40,495 nucleotides of DNA from an uncultured Prevotellaceae bacterium (GTDB lineage: Bacteria > Bacteroidota > Bacteroidia > Bacteroidales > Muribaculaceae). Where the stretch lies: the NCBI GenBank assembly GCA_937916085.1, contig CALGGO010000113.1, positions 1 to 40,495 on the forward strand, written 5' to 3'. Shown here in pieces: positions 22,080 to 30,562 of the stretch; within the stretch, counting starts at the first letter, position 1; each line of letters starts with the position of its first letter. The notes under the pieces are model-generated. The model saw only the letters and a list, made by a program, of their open reading frames with translations. It was not told the origin of the DNA and made no database searches. The position numbers and the translations under genes are program-made.

Positions 22080-24476
22080 ATGAAAAAATTTCTCACCGCA
22101 TTAACCATGTTAATGCTTCCGGTTTCGCTCTTTGCCAGCGAGGCCGACCTGAAAATGCCCGAGGGCTTTGCCAGTGACTCACAAACTAGCGTGCTCTATT
22201 GGGGATTTTTAATCGTGATTCTAGGAATGCTGTTTGGCTTATGGCAATTCAGCAAAGTGCGCAAACTCAAAGCCCACAGCTCGATGCTCGAAATTGGCAA
22301 CGTGATTTTCAAGACCTGCTCCACCTACCTCAAGCAGCAGGGCAAGTTCCTCGGCATCCTGTTTGTATTTATCGGAGCTGCTATAGCACTCTACTTCGGT
22401 TTGCTGTCAAAGATGCCCATCGGTTCCGTATTACTGATTTTGGGCTGGACAGTAATCGGCATCCTAGGGTCTTATGCCGTGGCATGGTTTGGTGTGAGAA
22501 TGAACACCCTCGCCAACAGCCGCATGGCATTTGCCTCACTGCGTCGCCGTCCTCTCGACCTGCTGAACATCCCCTTGTCGGCAGGAATGAGCATTGGCGT
22601 GGTGCTGATTTGCGTTGAGCTGCTGCTTATGCTCGTCATCCTCATGTTTATGCCCGCCGAGCTCGCTGGCAGCTGCTTCATAGGCTTCGCCATCGGTGAG
22701 TCGCTGGGAGCTAGTGCTTTGCGTATCGCTGGCGGCATCTTCACCAAGATTGCCGACATCGGCAGCGACCTGATGAAGGTGGTGTTCAAGATTGGCGAGG
22801 ACGACCCACGCAACCCTGGTGTGATTGCCGACTGCACGGGCGACAATGCTGGCGACTCCATTGGCCCCACTGCCGACGGCTTTGAAACCTATGGCGTGAC
22901 TGGCGTGGCTCTCGTGTCGTTCATCCTGCTGGCTGTGCCACAACAGTTCCAAATCCCTCTGTTGGTGTGGATATTTGTGATGCGCATCCTCGGTGTCGTG
23001 ACATCAGTACTCTCTTACTATATCAACGGCGCACTGTCAAAATCCAAATACAATAAAGCCGATGACCTTGACTTTGAGAAACCCCTCACCAGCCTGGTGT
23101 GGATAACCTCGATATTCTCCATTATCGCCACTTTTGCCGCCAGCTACTTCCTGCTCAAGGACCTGGGCAACAACTGGTGGATAGGACTGGCAAGCATCAT
23201 CTCTTGCGGAACTCTTGGCGCTGCCTTGATTCCCGAGATCACCAAACTCTTTACATCTCCTACCTCAACCCACGTGAAAGAGGTGGTAGAGACCTCTAAG
23301 CAAGGTGGCGCTTCGCTCAATATCCTTTCAGGACTCGTTTCGGGCAACTTTGGCGGTTTCTGGACTGGTTTCGTGTTCTTCCTGCTCATGCTCATCGCCT
23401 ATATCGCTTCGGCACAGTTTGGCATGGAGCCACTGCTTGGCGAGTACTTCTCAATCTTCGCCTTCGGCCTCGTGGCATTTGGCATGCTGGGCATGGGACC
23501 TGTGACTATCGCCGTTGACAGCTACGGCCCCGTCACCGACAACGCACAATCGGTATATGAGCTCTCGCTCATCGAGGACGACATCGACAAGGCAAAGACC
23601 GACATCGAGCAAGACTTTGGCTTCACGCCCGACTTTGAGAAGGCAAAATACTACCTTGAGGCCAACGACGGCGCTGGCAACACCTTTAAGGCTACTGCCA
23701 AGCCAGTGCTCATCGGCACTGCGGTGGCTGGTGCCACAACAATGATTTTCTCGCTCATTTTGATGATTGAGAAGACTTTGGGTGTTACACCTGCCGACAT
23801 CCTTAACCTGCTCAACCCCTACTCTATCTTGGGATTTATACTTGGTGGTTGCGTAGTGTTCTGGTTCACCGGGTCATCGATGCAGGCGGTTACCACTGGT
23901 GCCAACCGTGCCGTTGACTTCATCAAAAACAATATCAAGCTCGACGCCAACGCTCCCAAGAAGGCCGACATCAGCAAGAGCCAAGAGGTGGTGCGCATCT
24001 GCACCGAGTATGCACAGAAGGGTATGCTCAACATCTTCATCGCAATCTTCTGCTTCGCATTAGGCTTCGCGTGCCTCTCGTCGCCAGGAAGCATTGGCGG
24101 AGAGAACGCAGTGTGCCTCTTTGTGAGCTATCTGATTTCTATCGCCGTCTTCGGCCTCTTCCAAGCTGTGTTTATGGCTAATGCCGGTGGCGCTTGGGAC
24201 AACGCCAAGAAGGTGGTAGAGGTTGACCTCAAGGCCAAGGGCACTGAGCTGCACGACGCCAGCGTGGTGGGCGACACCGTGGGCGACCCGTTCAAGGATA
24301 CCAGCTCGGTGGCACTGAACCCCATCATCAAGTTCACCACACTCTTTGGTGTGCTGGCGATGGAGATTGCCATCAGCGAGAGCTTCCGCGACCTGGCACC
24401 CTACTTCGGCATAGGCTTCGTGCTCGTGGCACTCTACTTCGTGTATCGCTCATTCTACAAGATGAAATCGGTGTAA
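22080..24476 (+). CDS. hppA: Membrane ion-pumping pyrophosphatase
   Basis: 798 residues, about 16 membrane helices. It hydrolyses pyrophosphate and pumps Na+ and/or H+ across the inner membrane. Family signatures are all present: 'IADIGSDLMKVV' (224-235; usual D-x-G-x-D-L-x-x-K-V), 'EDDPRNPGVIADCTGDNAGD' (240-259) with the Mg-PPi-binding Asp, and 'GDTVGDPFKDTSS' near 731. It opens with a signal-like helix ('LMLPVSLFAS'). In the K+/A-K signature region the sequence is 'GNTFKATAK', with Lys where K+-dependent enzymes usually have Ala and Ala three residues later, so K+ dependence cannot be assigned from sequence. Relatives in Bacteroides pump Na+ and H+. It has its own promoter and terminator. 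Confidence 0.95.
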   Translation: MKKFLTALTMLMLPVSLFASEADLKMPEGFASDSQTSVLYWGFLIVILGMLFGLWQFSKVRKLKAHSSMLEIGNVIFKTCSTYLKQQGKFLGILFVFIGAAIALYFGLLSKMPIGSVLLILGWTVIGILGSYAVAWFGVRMNTLANSRMAFASLRRRPLDLLNIPLSAGMSIGVVLICVELLLMLVILMFMPAELAGSCFIGFAIGESLGASALRIAGGIFTKIADIGSDLMKVVFKIGEDDPRNPGVIADCTGDNAGDSIGPTADGFETYGVTGVALVSFILLAVPQQFQIPLLVWIFVMRILGVVTSVLSYYINGALSKSKYNKADDLDFEKPLTSLVWITSIFSIIATFAASYFLLKDLGNNWWIGLASIISCGTLGAALIPEITKLFTSPTSTHVKEVVETSKQGGASLNILSGLVSGNFGGFWTGFVFFLLMLIAYIASAQFGMEPLLGEYFSIFAFGLVAFGMLGMGPVTIAVDSYGPVTDNAQSVYELSLIEDDIDKAKTDIEQDFGFTPDFEKAKYYLEANDGAGNTFKATAKPVLIGTAVAGATTMIFSLILMIEKTLGVTPADILNLLNPYSILGFILGGCVVFWFTGSSMQAVTTGANRAVDFIKNNIKLDANAPKKADISKSQEVVRICTEYAQKGMLNIFIAIFCFALGFACLSSPGSIGGENAVCLFVSYLISIAVFGLFQAVFMANAGGAWDNAKKVVEVDLKAKGTELHDASVVGDTVGDPFKDTSSVALNPIIKFTTLFGVLAMEIAISESFRDLAPYFGIGFVLVALYFVYRSFYKMKSV

Positions 24477-24510
24477 GAGCGAGAGCTATAACACTCTAGC
24501 AACACATAAT

Positions 24511-24551
24511 AATCCCTGCCAGCTTGTAGGCTAGCAGGGATTGATTTTTTT
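24511..24551 (+). terminator. hppA terminator
   Basis: AATCCCTGC (24511-24519) pairs with GCAGGGATT (24534-24542), extended inside by AGC/GCT, then seven T (24545-24551). It lies 34 nt past the stop codon. Confidence 0.85.
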
Positions 24552-24621
24552 AGTGGTAATTAATTAGTATTTTTCTATTAGTGTCCAATAAAAATCAGTA
24601 ATGAACAAAAAACACCATATG

Positions 24622-24655
24622 AGGCCGCATTTAATGCGGTCTTCTATGTTTTTTT
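24622..24655 (+). terminator. Second terminator-like hairpin after hppA
   Basis: A 9-bp stem with one G-T pair (24622-24630 with 24634-24642), 3-nt loop, followed by TTCTATG and seven T. It could act as a backup terminator or end an unseen short transcript starting after the hppA terminator. Confidence 0.6.
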
Positions 24656-24694
24656 GAAAAAGCAAGCCCCCCTTAGAAAATTAGGCCTAAAAAT

Positions 24695-24754
24695 AATTAT
24701 TATAAATACAATTATTGTAAACACAATTATTATAAACACAATAATCATAAATAC
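24695..24754. repeat. 15-bp tandem repeat, four units
   Basis: Four adjacent 15-nt units (24695-24709, 24710-24724, 24725-24739, 24740-24754) of type AATTATTATAAACAC, differing at one to a few positions. They sit between the convergent hppA and birA genes; no gene is seen in this 346-nt spacer. Confidence 0.85.
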
Positions 24755-24755
24755 A

Positions 24756-24787
24756 ACAAAAAAGTAGCAAAATGGCTACTTTTTTGT
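24756..24787. terminator. Bidirectional terminator between hppA and birA
   Basis: A perfect 13-bp stem (24756-24768 with 24775-24787) with a 6-nt loop. Runs of A on the left arm and T on the right arm give U-tracts in both directions. It lies 36 nt beyond the birA stop codon and is its likely terminator. Confidence 0.8.
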
Positions 24788-24822
24788 TTTATGTGGGTGA
24801 AGGAGAAGATATTAAAATGGGA

Positions 24823-25578
24823 TTACAGATATTTCACTCTATTAATCACGAAACCCACTTCTTTGAAATGGTAATGATGGAGGGAGTTGTCGGCGGTGTG
24901 GCGCAGGGTGAGGGTTCCGTCGGGTGACACTGCCTCGATGATGGCCTTGAATTGTGTGCCATCGGGCAAAATGAAGCGGTGTGACATGCCGTCGTTGCGA
25001 TATAGTCGCTTGAGATAACGCTTGTGCATCGCATCAAGTTGTTCTCGCGACCCGTTGAAGTCGCAATATCGCACCACCATCTCGCCAAATTCATCGGTCA
25101 TAACATTCATGTCGTAAAAATCTCCTGTAATGCGCGACAGTGACGCGGGATTAGGCGCTCCACTTATAAACATCTGCTGATTGATGTTCACTCCCACACC
25201 AATGACAGTGTAGTCGATTCCTTCGCTGTCGAGAGAATGCTCAATGAGTATTCCCCCTATCTTGTAATCGCCATAGTAAATATCGTTGGGCCACTTGATT
25301 TTGAAACCAGTGGCATATTTCTCAAGTGCATCAACTATGGCAAGCGACACAGCCTCGCTGATGAAGAACTGCTCCTTGACATCCACTTTAGGCTTCTTGA
25401 CGAGCAATGAGAACGTGATGTTCTTTCCTGGCTCAGCTTCCCATGAGTTACCCTTTTGTCCACGCCCCGACGTCTGGCGATAAGCGGCAATCATGGTCCC
25501 TGACTCCAAGGTGGAGACATTACGCTTGACAAAATCGTTGGTAGAGGTTGTCTCTTGAAGTAAAATAATGTTTGGCAT
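24823..25578 (-). CDS. birA: Biotin-[acetyl-CoA carboxylase] ligase
   Basis: 251 residues. It activates biotin with ATP and attaches it to the biotin carboxyl carrier protein. The biotinyl-AMP-binding loop is 'GRGQKGNSW' (38-46) and the 'KWPND' motif lies at 95-99, followed by 'KIGGILIE'. A C-terminal SH3-like domain ends with 'GTLTLRH'. There is no N-terminal helix-turn-helix, so it is the monofunctional form that does not repress biotin genes. It is the last gene of a minus-strand cluster behind tsaE (40-nt gap) and ends before a strong terminator. Confidence 0.95.
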   Translation of the reverse strand: MPNIILLQETTSTNDFVKRNVSTLESGTMIAAYRQTSGRGQKGNSWEAEPGKNITFSLLVKKPKVDVKEQFFISEAVSLAIVDALEKYATGFKIKWPNDIYYGDYKIGGILIEHSLDSEGIDYTVIGVGVNINQQMFISGAPNPASLSRITGDFYDMNVMTDEFGEMVVRYCDFNGSREQLDAMHKRYLKRLYRNDGMSHRFILPDGTQFKAIIEAVSPDGTLTLRHTADNSLHHYHFKEVGFVINRVKYL

Positions 25579-25618
25579 AGTATGATTTAAGTATGTAATT
25601 GTGTATTAAGCTTGAGCA

Positions 25619-26062
25619 TTAAGCATTAGGGAAAGTCATCTTCACTAGGCGGCTGTCGTCGTCGGGGTTGACGGTGACATCCACGCGCACGGTGTCGTCG
25701 GGGAGGAGTCTCTCGATGCGCTCGGGCCACTCGATGAAGCACAATGCGCCGCAGTCGAAATAGTCCTCGGCGCCAATATCCTGAGCCTCGGCCTCGTTCT
25801 CCAGGCGGTAGCAGTCGAAATGATAAATCAGCTCGGCTGTACGGTCGCTGCGATACTCGTTGATGATGGCAAAGGAGGGCGAACTGGTGATGTCGGTCTC
25901 CACACCAAGCTGCTTGCACAGAGCATTGATAAACGTGGTCTTGCCCGCTCCCATCTCGCCATAGAAGGCAAAGACGGTGTAGTCGCCCATCTCGGTCATA
26001 AACTTATAGGCCACCTCCTCAAGTTGCTCAAGAGAGGCGATATTAAATTCTAAAGTTTTCAT
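25619..26062 (-). CDS. tsaE: tRNA threonylcarbamoyladenosine biosynthesis ATPase TsaE
   Basis: 147 residues, the usual family length. It has the Walker A loop 'GEMGAGKTT' (35-43), 'SPSFAIINEY' and the 'HFDCYRLEN' motif, followed by 'FIEWPERI', all typical of TsaE. With TsaB and TsaD it makes t6A37 in tRNAs that read ANN codons; the ATPase resets the complex. It acts in the cytoplasm. The gene lies between upp (166 nt upstream, with repeats) and birA (40 nt downstream). Confidence 0.95.
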   Translation of the reverse strand: MKTLEFNIASLEQLEEVAYKFMTEMGDYTVFAFYGEMGAGKTTFINALCKQLGVETDITSSPSFAIINEYRSDRTAELIYHFDCYRLENEAEAQDIGAEDYFDCGALCFIEWPERIERLLPDDTVRVDVTVNPDDDSRLVKMTFPNA

Positions 26063-26130
26063 TATTGAGAGTTATGAGTTGTGAGTTTTCAGTTTTTTCT
26101 AGATTTTCTAGATAACTATTTGTTGCAGCT

Positions 26131-26151
26131 CCCCCTCTAAGATAGAGGGGG
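26131..26151. repeat. GC-rich hairpin CCCCCTCT/AGAGGGGG
   Basis: A perfect 8-bp stem (26131-26138 with 26144-26151) and 5-nt loop in the upp-tsaE spacer, with no T-run on either side. To its right (about 26170-26225) are CACTTA/CACTTAACA-type units that run up to the upp stop codon. Function unknown; it may be a dispersed repeat. Confidence 0.5.
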
Positions 26152-26228
26152 CTGGGGAGAGTATGATAAATACAAGAACACTTATCACTTAACACTTACT
26201 ACTTACTACTTATTACTTAACACTTATC

Positions 26229-26888
26229 TTACATTTTCTCTCCATAAAGCAGGTCGCCAGCATCGCCGAGGCCTGGCACGATGTAGCTGTGCTCGTTGAG
26301 CTCGTGGTCGATGTCGCAAGCCCAAATGGTGAGGTTCTCGTTAGGAAGAGTGTTTTTTACAAAGTCGATAGCCTGGTCGGTGGCGATAATCGATGCTATG
26401 TGTACATGCTTGGGAGTGCCACGACTCAGCAGAGCTTTGTGAGCCAGCGCCATCGAGAGTCCAGTTGCCAGCATGGGGTCAACGATGCACAGCACCTTGT
26501 CGTCGATGGATGGGCAAGCAAGATACTCGATTTTCACGTCAAACTTATTGGGGTCGTGGGCGTCGTACTTGCGATAGGCGCTCACAAACGCATTCTCGGC
26601 TTTGTCAAAATAATTCAGGAAGCCCTCGTGCAACGGCAGTCCGGCACGCAGGATGGTTGCCAGCACGAGCTGGTCGGCTATCACATTGGTCTTGGCTACC
26701 GCCAGTGGTGTAGTAGTGTCGATGGTCTTATATTCCATCTTCTTAGAAATCTCATAGGCCATGATTTGTCCCAACCGGTGCACGTTGGCGCGAAAGCGCA
26801 GTCTATCCTGCTGGATGTCCTTGTCGCGAATCTCGCTCATAAACTGGCTCACAAGAGAATTGTTCTCACAAAGATTGATGATTTCCAT
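26229..26888 (-). CDS. upp: Uracil phosphoribosyltransferase
   Basis: 219 residues. It converts uracil and PRPP to UMP (pyrimidine salvage). The PRPP-binding loop is 'VDPMLATGLSMA' (136-147), and the uracil-binding C-terminus shows 'PGLGDAGDLLYGEK'. 'ILRAGLPLHEGF' (79-90) is the second family signature. The start lies 12 nt after the ribF stop codon, which suggests one transcript with ribF and the HAD gene. Confidence 0.95.
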   Translation of the reverse strand: MEIINLCENNSLVSQFMSEIRDKDIQQDRLRFRANVHRLGQIMAYEISKKMEYKTIDTTTPLAVAKTNVIADQLVLATILRAGLPLHEGFLNYFDKAENAFVSAYRKYDAHDPNKFDVKIEYLACPSIDDKVLCIVDPMLATGLSMALAHKALLSRGTPKHVHIASIIATDQAIDFVKNTLPNENLTIWACDIDHELNEHSYIVPGLGDAGDLLYGEKM

Positions 26889-26900
26889 AATATCAAAATT

Positions 26901-27845
26901 TTATGATTGATTTGCTAAATATTTGTCTAGAATCTGTTGTGACAAAGCTTTGTCGTAGGTGAGTTGCTCACGCAGCTGCTCGATGCTGCCAAGCTTGAAC
27001 TCCAGGCGCAAGAAGCGAATGAACTGCAACGCGATAGGCTTGCCATAGATGTCGCTGTCGAAGTCGAAGATATTGACCTCTATCGATAACTGCTTGCCAT
27101 TGTCGAGGGTGGGACGATGACCAATATTTACCATACCTTTGTGCCACTCGCCGTCGATGGCTACCATCACGGCATAGGCACCATTGTGCGGCAGTATCAG
27201 CCCTGGCGGCAGCTCGCCCACATTGGCGGTGGGGAACCCAATGCCCCTGCCGTTGTGGAAGCCGTGTACCACCTTACCCTCTAGCTCAAAGGGGTGTCCC
27301 ATGCAGTTCATGGCATCTTCCACACGTCCGCCAGCGATAAGTTGGCGCACTATCGATGAGCTCACTGGAGCATATTGCCCAAGATATTCAGGTGCCTTCA
27401 CCACCTCCACGCCTAGCCGCTCGCCCTGTTCCACATAGTGGGCAAAAGTGGTGTTGCGCTCGTGCCCGAAGCGGTGGTTGTAGCCCATCACCAGGGTCTC
27501 AACGCTATAGCGGTCGTGCAGCAGCTCCATAAACTGCTGGGCGGTGTATTGCGAAAGGGAGTCATCGAAGTCGAGCAATATCAGGTAATCGGGAGCGGCA
27601 GCAGCGATGGCGGCGATTTTCTTGTCGAGGGTCATCAGTGCTCGAGGACTGCCATTGGGATTAACCACAAGCTGCGGATGCTGCTTAAATGTGACCACCG
27701 CCGACTGCTGTCCACGCAACGTCGCCTGCTCCTTGAGGGCGTTGATGAGGGTGACGTGCCCTCGGTGCATGCCGTCAAACATGCCTATCGAAGCGGCTAG
27801 CTTAACACTGCCATCTATATGATCGGTTGCGTTGAGAATCTTCAT
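26901..27845 (-). CDS. ribF: Bifunctional riboflavin kinase/FAD synthetase
   Basis: 314 residues with two domains. The N-terminal FAD synthetase domain (about 1-180) has the nucleotidyltransferase motif 'GMFDGMHRGH' (21-30) and 'SSSIVRQLIAGG' (162-173). The C-terminal riboflavin kinase domain (about 183-310) opens with 'GKVVHGFHNGRGIGFPTANV' (190-209). Together they make FMN and then FAD in the cytoplasm. The start codon overlaps the stop of the upstream HAD gene by 4 nt (ATGA), so translation is coupled; that phosphatase may act on a related phosphate, but this is only context. Confidence 0.95.
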   Translation of the reverse strand: MKILNATDHIDGSVKLAASIGMFDGMHRGHVTLINALKEQATLRGQQSAVVTFKQHPQLVVNPNGSPRALMTLDKKIAAIAAAAPDYLILLDFDDSLSQYTAQQFMELLHDRYSVETLVMGYNHRFGHERNTTFAHYVEQGERLGVEVVKAPEYLGQYAPVSSSIVRQLIAGGRVEDAMNCMGHPFELEGKVVHGFHNGRGIGFPTANVGELPPGLILPHNGAYAVMVAIDGEWHKGMVNIGHRPTLDNGKQLSIEVNIFDFDSDIYGKPIALQFIRFLRLEFKLGSIEQLREQLTYDKALSQQILDKYLANQS

Positions 27846-28477
27846 TGCCTTTCCATTTTGGTGATTATGTCCATGAACTCGCAGCCTGGCTCCACAAGGG
27901 CGGTCTTGAAGCCCAACTTTGCCGCCGCGTCGAGGTTTTCCTGACCGTCGTCAAAGAACAGTGTCTCCTCGGGCTTGATGCCCATCGTGGCGATGGCGTA
28001 GTCAAAAATCTGGCGGTCGGGCTTGTTGCTGCGTGCCTTGTAAGAGACGGTGACACCGTCGAAATAGGCGTTCACGTCAAGGCCTTCTTGCGCGAAGTTG
28101 CGGGCTATCACGCCCTCAAACATGATGGGGTTGGTGTTCGACAGGATATAAGTCTTGTAGCGCTTGCGCAACTCCATGAGCGACTGCAAGCGATGCAAAG
28201 GGATACCCACTATAAAGGAGCTGAAGGCATTATCCATCTGCTCATCGGTCACTTCGGGCGGTACCAGCGGCCGCAGCGCAGCATGAAACTGGTCCACTCC
28301 GATGTCGCCGTTCTCAAGCGCAAAGAAAGGACCCTCCTGCTTGTAGAGTCCTATCAGTAGTTCGGGGTGATCCATCCCCAACAGCCGCAACTCATCAAGG
28401 CAATGGTCGCGCCTGATATCCACTATCACGCCACCCTGGTCGAAGAGCAGGTTCTTAATACCTTTTATTACACCCAT
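27842..28477 (-). CDS. HAD-superfamily phosphatase, YihX-like
   Basis: 211 residues. Motif I is 'LLFDQGGVIVDI' with nucleophile Asp13 and Gly at +2; E. coli YihX (glucose-1-phosphate phosphatase) has the same Gly ('FDLGNVIVDI'), so it is a subfamily feature and not a defect. Motif II is 'ILSNTNPIMF', motif III Lys in 'RSNKPDRQIF', motif IV 'FFDDGQENL'. A helical cap lies between motifs I and II (subclass IA). The substrate is unknown; sugar phosphates or FMN-like molecules are possible, given the 4-nt overlap with ribF. The gene lies 79 nt after the SDR gene, with a repeat-type spacer between them. Confidence 0.85.
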   Translation of the reverse strand: MGVIKGIKNLLFDQGGVIVDIRRDHCLDELRLLGMDHPELLIGLYKQEGPFFALENGDIGVDQFHAALRPLVPPEVTDEQMDNAFSSFIVGIPLHRLQSLMELRKRYKTYILSNTNPIMFEGVIARNFAQEGLDVNAYFDGVTVSYKARSNKPDRQIFDYAIATMGIKPEETLFFDDGQENLDAAAKLGFKTALVEPGCEFMDIITKMERQ

Positions 28478-28556
28478 GCAATATAATGTGAAAGATTATG
28501 AATTGCTGTCAGCGCGCAGCCCAATTATGCATTATGAATTGTGCATTATGCATTGA

Positions 28557-29411
28557 TTAAGAAGGCATTTCGGCCTTGATGATGCGCATTGTGTCGTTGC
28601 AGAGCTTGATGAACACCTCGCGGTTCTTCAACAAGCTGCTGGTCTTCACTTGGCGGTCAAGACCCTTGAAGATAAAGCCTGTGTCGCTCGACTCCAACGC
28701 ACGCATGGCAGCAATGGCGCCATCTTCGGGATTATGAATCAACGTCTGCCCCACATGGTCACGCAGCTTGTCAAACCAATGGCTCAGCGTGAGCATTCCG
28801 GCATTAATCAAGCCTGGGTCAGCGCAATTCACGTTCACATGGCGGGTGCGCAACGTGGTGGACATGTAGATTGAGAATAGAGTCAACGCCAGTTTGCTCT
28901 GTGCAAATGTGGTGAGTGGCACAAAGTTATTTACGGCAGGGAACTCGTAGGGCAGCGACGTGAAGTTGCGCATCAGCGAGGTCGTCATCACTATGCGGCC
29001 ACTCTTCTCCTGGAACAACGGCACCATGAGCATCGACAGCAACACGGTGCTCAGGAAATTGACTTGAATCGTCAGCTCATAGCCATCGACCGAGGTCTTG
29101 CGGCGACGGGTAAGCACCGCCGAGTTGTTGACCAACGCAGCCACAGGACGTTTCAATTCGGTGAGCTCAGCGATGAACGCCTTAACCCGGGCAAAGGAGC
29201 TGAGGTCGAGGTGCATCACAGTGATGTCGCTGTTAGAAGTGGTTTCCTTCAGTTCTATTGCCAATTTCTCGCCTTTATCCATATCCCGGCAAGCAAGCAC
29301 CACCGCCTTGCCTTGCAGGGCTAAGCGCTTGGAAATCACACGACCCATAGCGCCAGTGGCACCAGTCACGATATATAGAGGTTTGGTGGTAGTTGATTCT
29401 TCTTTATTCAT
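28557..29411 (-). CDS. SDR-family NAD(P)-dependent oxidoreductase with Phe at the catalytic Tyr position
   Basis: 284 residues. The Rossmann nucleotide-binding loop is 'TGATGAMG' (about 19-26), with 'ACRDMDKGEKLA' after β2, 'HLDLSS' and the structural 'NNSA' motif. The catalytic region should read Tyr-x-x-x-Lys but is 'FAQSK', with Phe in place of Tyr; the Ser in 'VMTTSLM' and the Lys are kept. The closest look is to retinol-dehydrogenase/protochlorophyllide-reductase-like SDRs ('SKLALTLFS'). Loss of the acid-base Tyr predicts weak or altered activity, or a binding role. The gene follows lgt by 68 nt on the same strand. Substrate unknown. Confidence 0.88.
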   Translation of the reverse strand: MNKEESTTTKPLYIVTGATGAMGRVISKRLALQGKAVVLACRDMDKGEKLAIELKETTSNSDITVMHLDLSSFARVKAFIAELTELKRPVAALVNNSAVLTRRRKTSVDGYELTIQVNFLSTVLLSMLMVPLFQEKSGRIVMTTSLMRNFTSLPYEFPAVNNFVPLTTFAQSKLALTLFSIYMSTTLRTRHVNVNCADPGLINAGMLTLSHWFDKLRDHVGQTLIHNPEDGAIAAMRALESSDTGFIFKGLDRQVKTSSLLKNREVFIKLCNDTMRIIKAEMPS

Positions 29412-29479
29412 TGTTTTATTTGCTTATAGTAACACCTGCAAAATTACAGAAAAAACTGCAAAATCAAAACATTTTTGCG

Positions 29480-30361
29480 TTATTTCTTTGCCTTCTCTTT
29501 GGCATCGGAAAATTCATTGGGATATTCCAGCACCTCACGTGGGCGGCGCAGGGCGCGAACGATGAGCCACACTCCAGCGATGATAAACGGGATGCTCAGC
29601 ATCTGACCCTGGTCAAGACCGATGGAGCTGCGCACAGTCTCCTCCCAACCCACCTGCACTTCCTTGACAAATTCAATAAAGAATCGTGAGGCGAAAATGC
29701 CTATAAAGAACACTCCCAAGATGAACCCCGGACGCTCCTCGGCGTTGCGACGCCAGTAGAGCCACATGCACAGCGCAAAGACGAGCAGATAGCATATAGC
29801 CTCATAAATCTGCGTGGGGTGGCAGGGTTGCGTGAAAACGGGTTCAGCACCATGCATATATTGTTCGATGTTCTGGATAAAGCAGAAACCCCAGGGCAAA
29901 TCGGTGGGACCGCCATAAATCTCATGGTTCATAAGATTGCCGAAGCGGATGAGTGCTCCCACAAATCCTATGGGGATGCACAAGCGGTCGAGTGTCCAAA
30001 GCACACTTTTCTTCGTCACCGCCCAACTGAAGATGAAGATGGCGATGATGATGCCTATGGTGCCGCCATGGCTGGCAAGGCCGCCTTCCCAAATCTTCAA
30101 GATGTCGCCAGGATGCTGGCTGTAGTGGTCCCACTCATAGAAGAACACGTGACCCAGCCTTGCACCAAGCACCGTGGCAATCACCACATAAAAAAACAGT
30201 GGTGCCAGCCACCGCTCGGGAGCGCCCTCATGCTTGAAGATGCGGTAAACTATCTCGTAGCCAACAAGGAATCCTATAGCAAACATCAGCCCATACCACC
30301 TCACCGTCACAAAGCCGTCGTAGAGGTTGGGATTGGCTGTCCAAGTTATGAAATTCAACAT
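29480..30361 (-). CDS. lgt: Prolipoprotein diacylglyceryl transferase
   Basis: 293 residues, an inner-membrane enzyme with seven predicted helices. It transfers diacylglycerol from phosphatidylglycerol to the lipobox Cys of prolipoproteins, the first lipoprotein maturation step. Key features are 'RWYG' (21-24), the catalytic-region His98 in 'SHGGTIG' and the family signature 'IRFGNLMNHEIYG' (138-150, Arg139, Asn142, Glu147), with a later Arg in 'ASRFFIEF'. The window itself encodes lipoproteins that would be substrates (32493-33179, 36871-38421). The tail is Lys-rich. Confidence 0.95.
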   Translation of the reverse strand: MLNFITWTANPNLYDGFVTVRWYGLMFAIGFLVGYEIVYRIFKHEGAPERWLAPLFFYVVIATVLGARLGHVFFYEWDHYSQHPGDILKIWEGGLASHGGTIGIIIAIFIFSWAVTKKSVLWTLDRLCIPIGFVGALIRFGNLMNHEIYGGPTDLPWGFCFIQNIEQYMHGAEPVFTQPCHPTQIYEAICYLLVFALCMWLYWRRNAEERPGFILGVFFIGIFASRFFIEFVKEVQVGWEETVRSSIGLDQGQMLSIPFIIAGVWLIVRALRRPREVLEYPNEFSDAKEKAKK

Positions 30362-30447
30362 TTTTCTCTTCTATTTTAATAATGTGGGGCAAAGATAATA
30401 CTTTTTTGCCAATCGGCAGTCATTTTCCACTCCTTTTGTTCATCACT

Positions 30448-30478
30448 TGAAGAAAAGGGGACGGTTCTTTTTTCTTCA
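30448..30478. repeat. Hairpin with GGGGACGGTTC loop
   Basis: TGAAGAAAA (30448-30456) pairs with TTTTCTTCA (30470-30478) around GGGGACGGTTCTT. It lies between the gapA terminator and lgt. Sequences like GGGGACGGTTCTTT turn up as small dispersed elements in many bacteria; no function can be assigned. Confidence 0.4.
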
Positions 30479-30498
30479 CTTCAATCATTTATCAACAG

Positions 30499-30537
30499 AA
30501 AAAGAGCCTGTCATGCGTGGTTGCAAGTCAGGCTCTT
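30499..30537 (-). terminator. gapA terminator
   Basis: AAGAGCCTG (30502-30510) pairs with CAGGCTCTT (30529-30537), and five T follow on the minus strand (30503-30499). It lies 25 nt past the gapA stop codon. Confidence 0.8.
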
Positions 30538-30562
30538 GTGTAAACTGAAAATCGGTTGTCGA

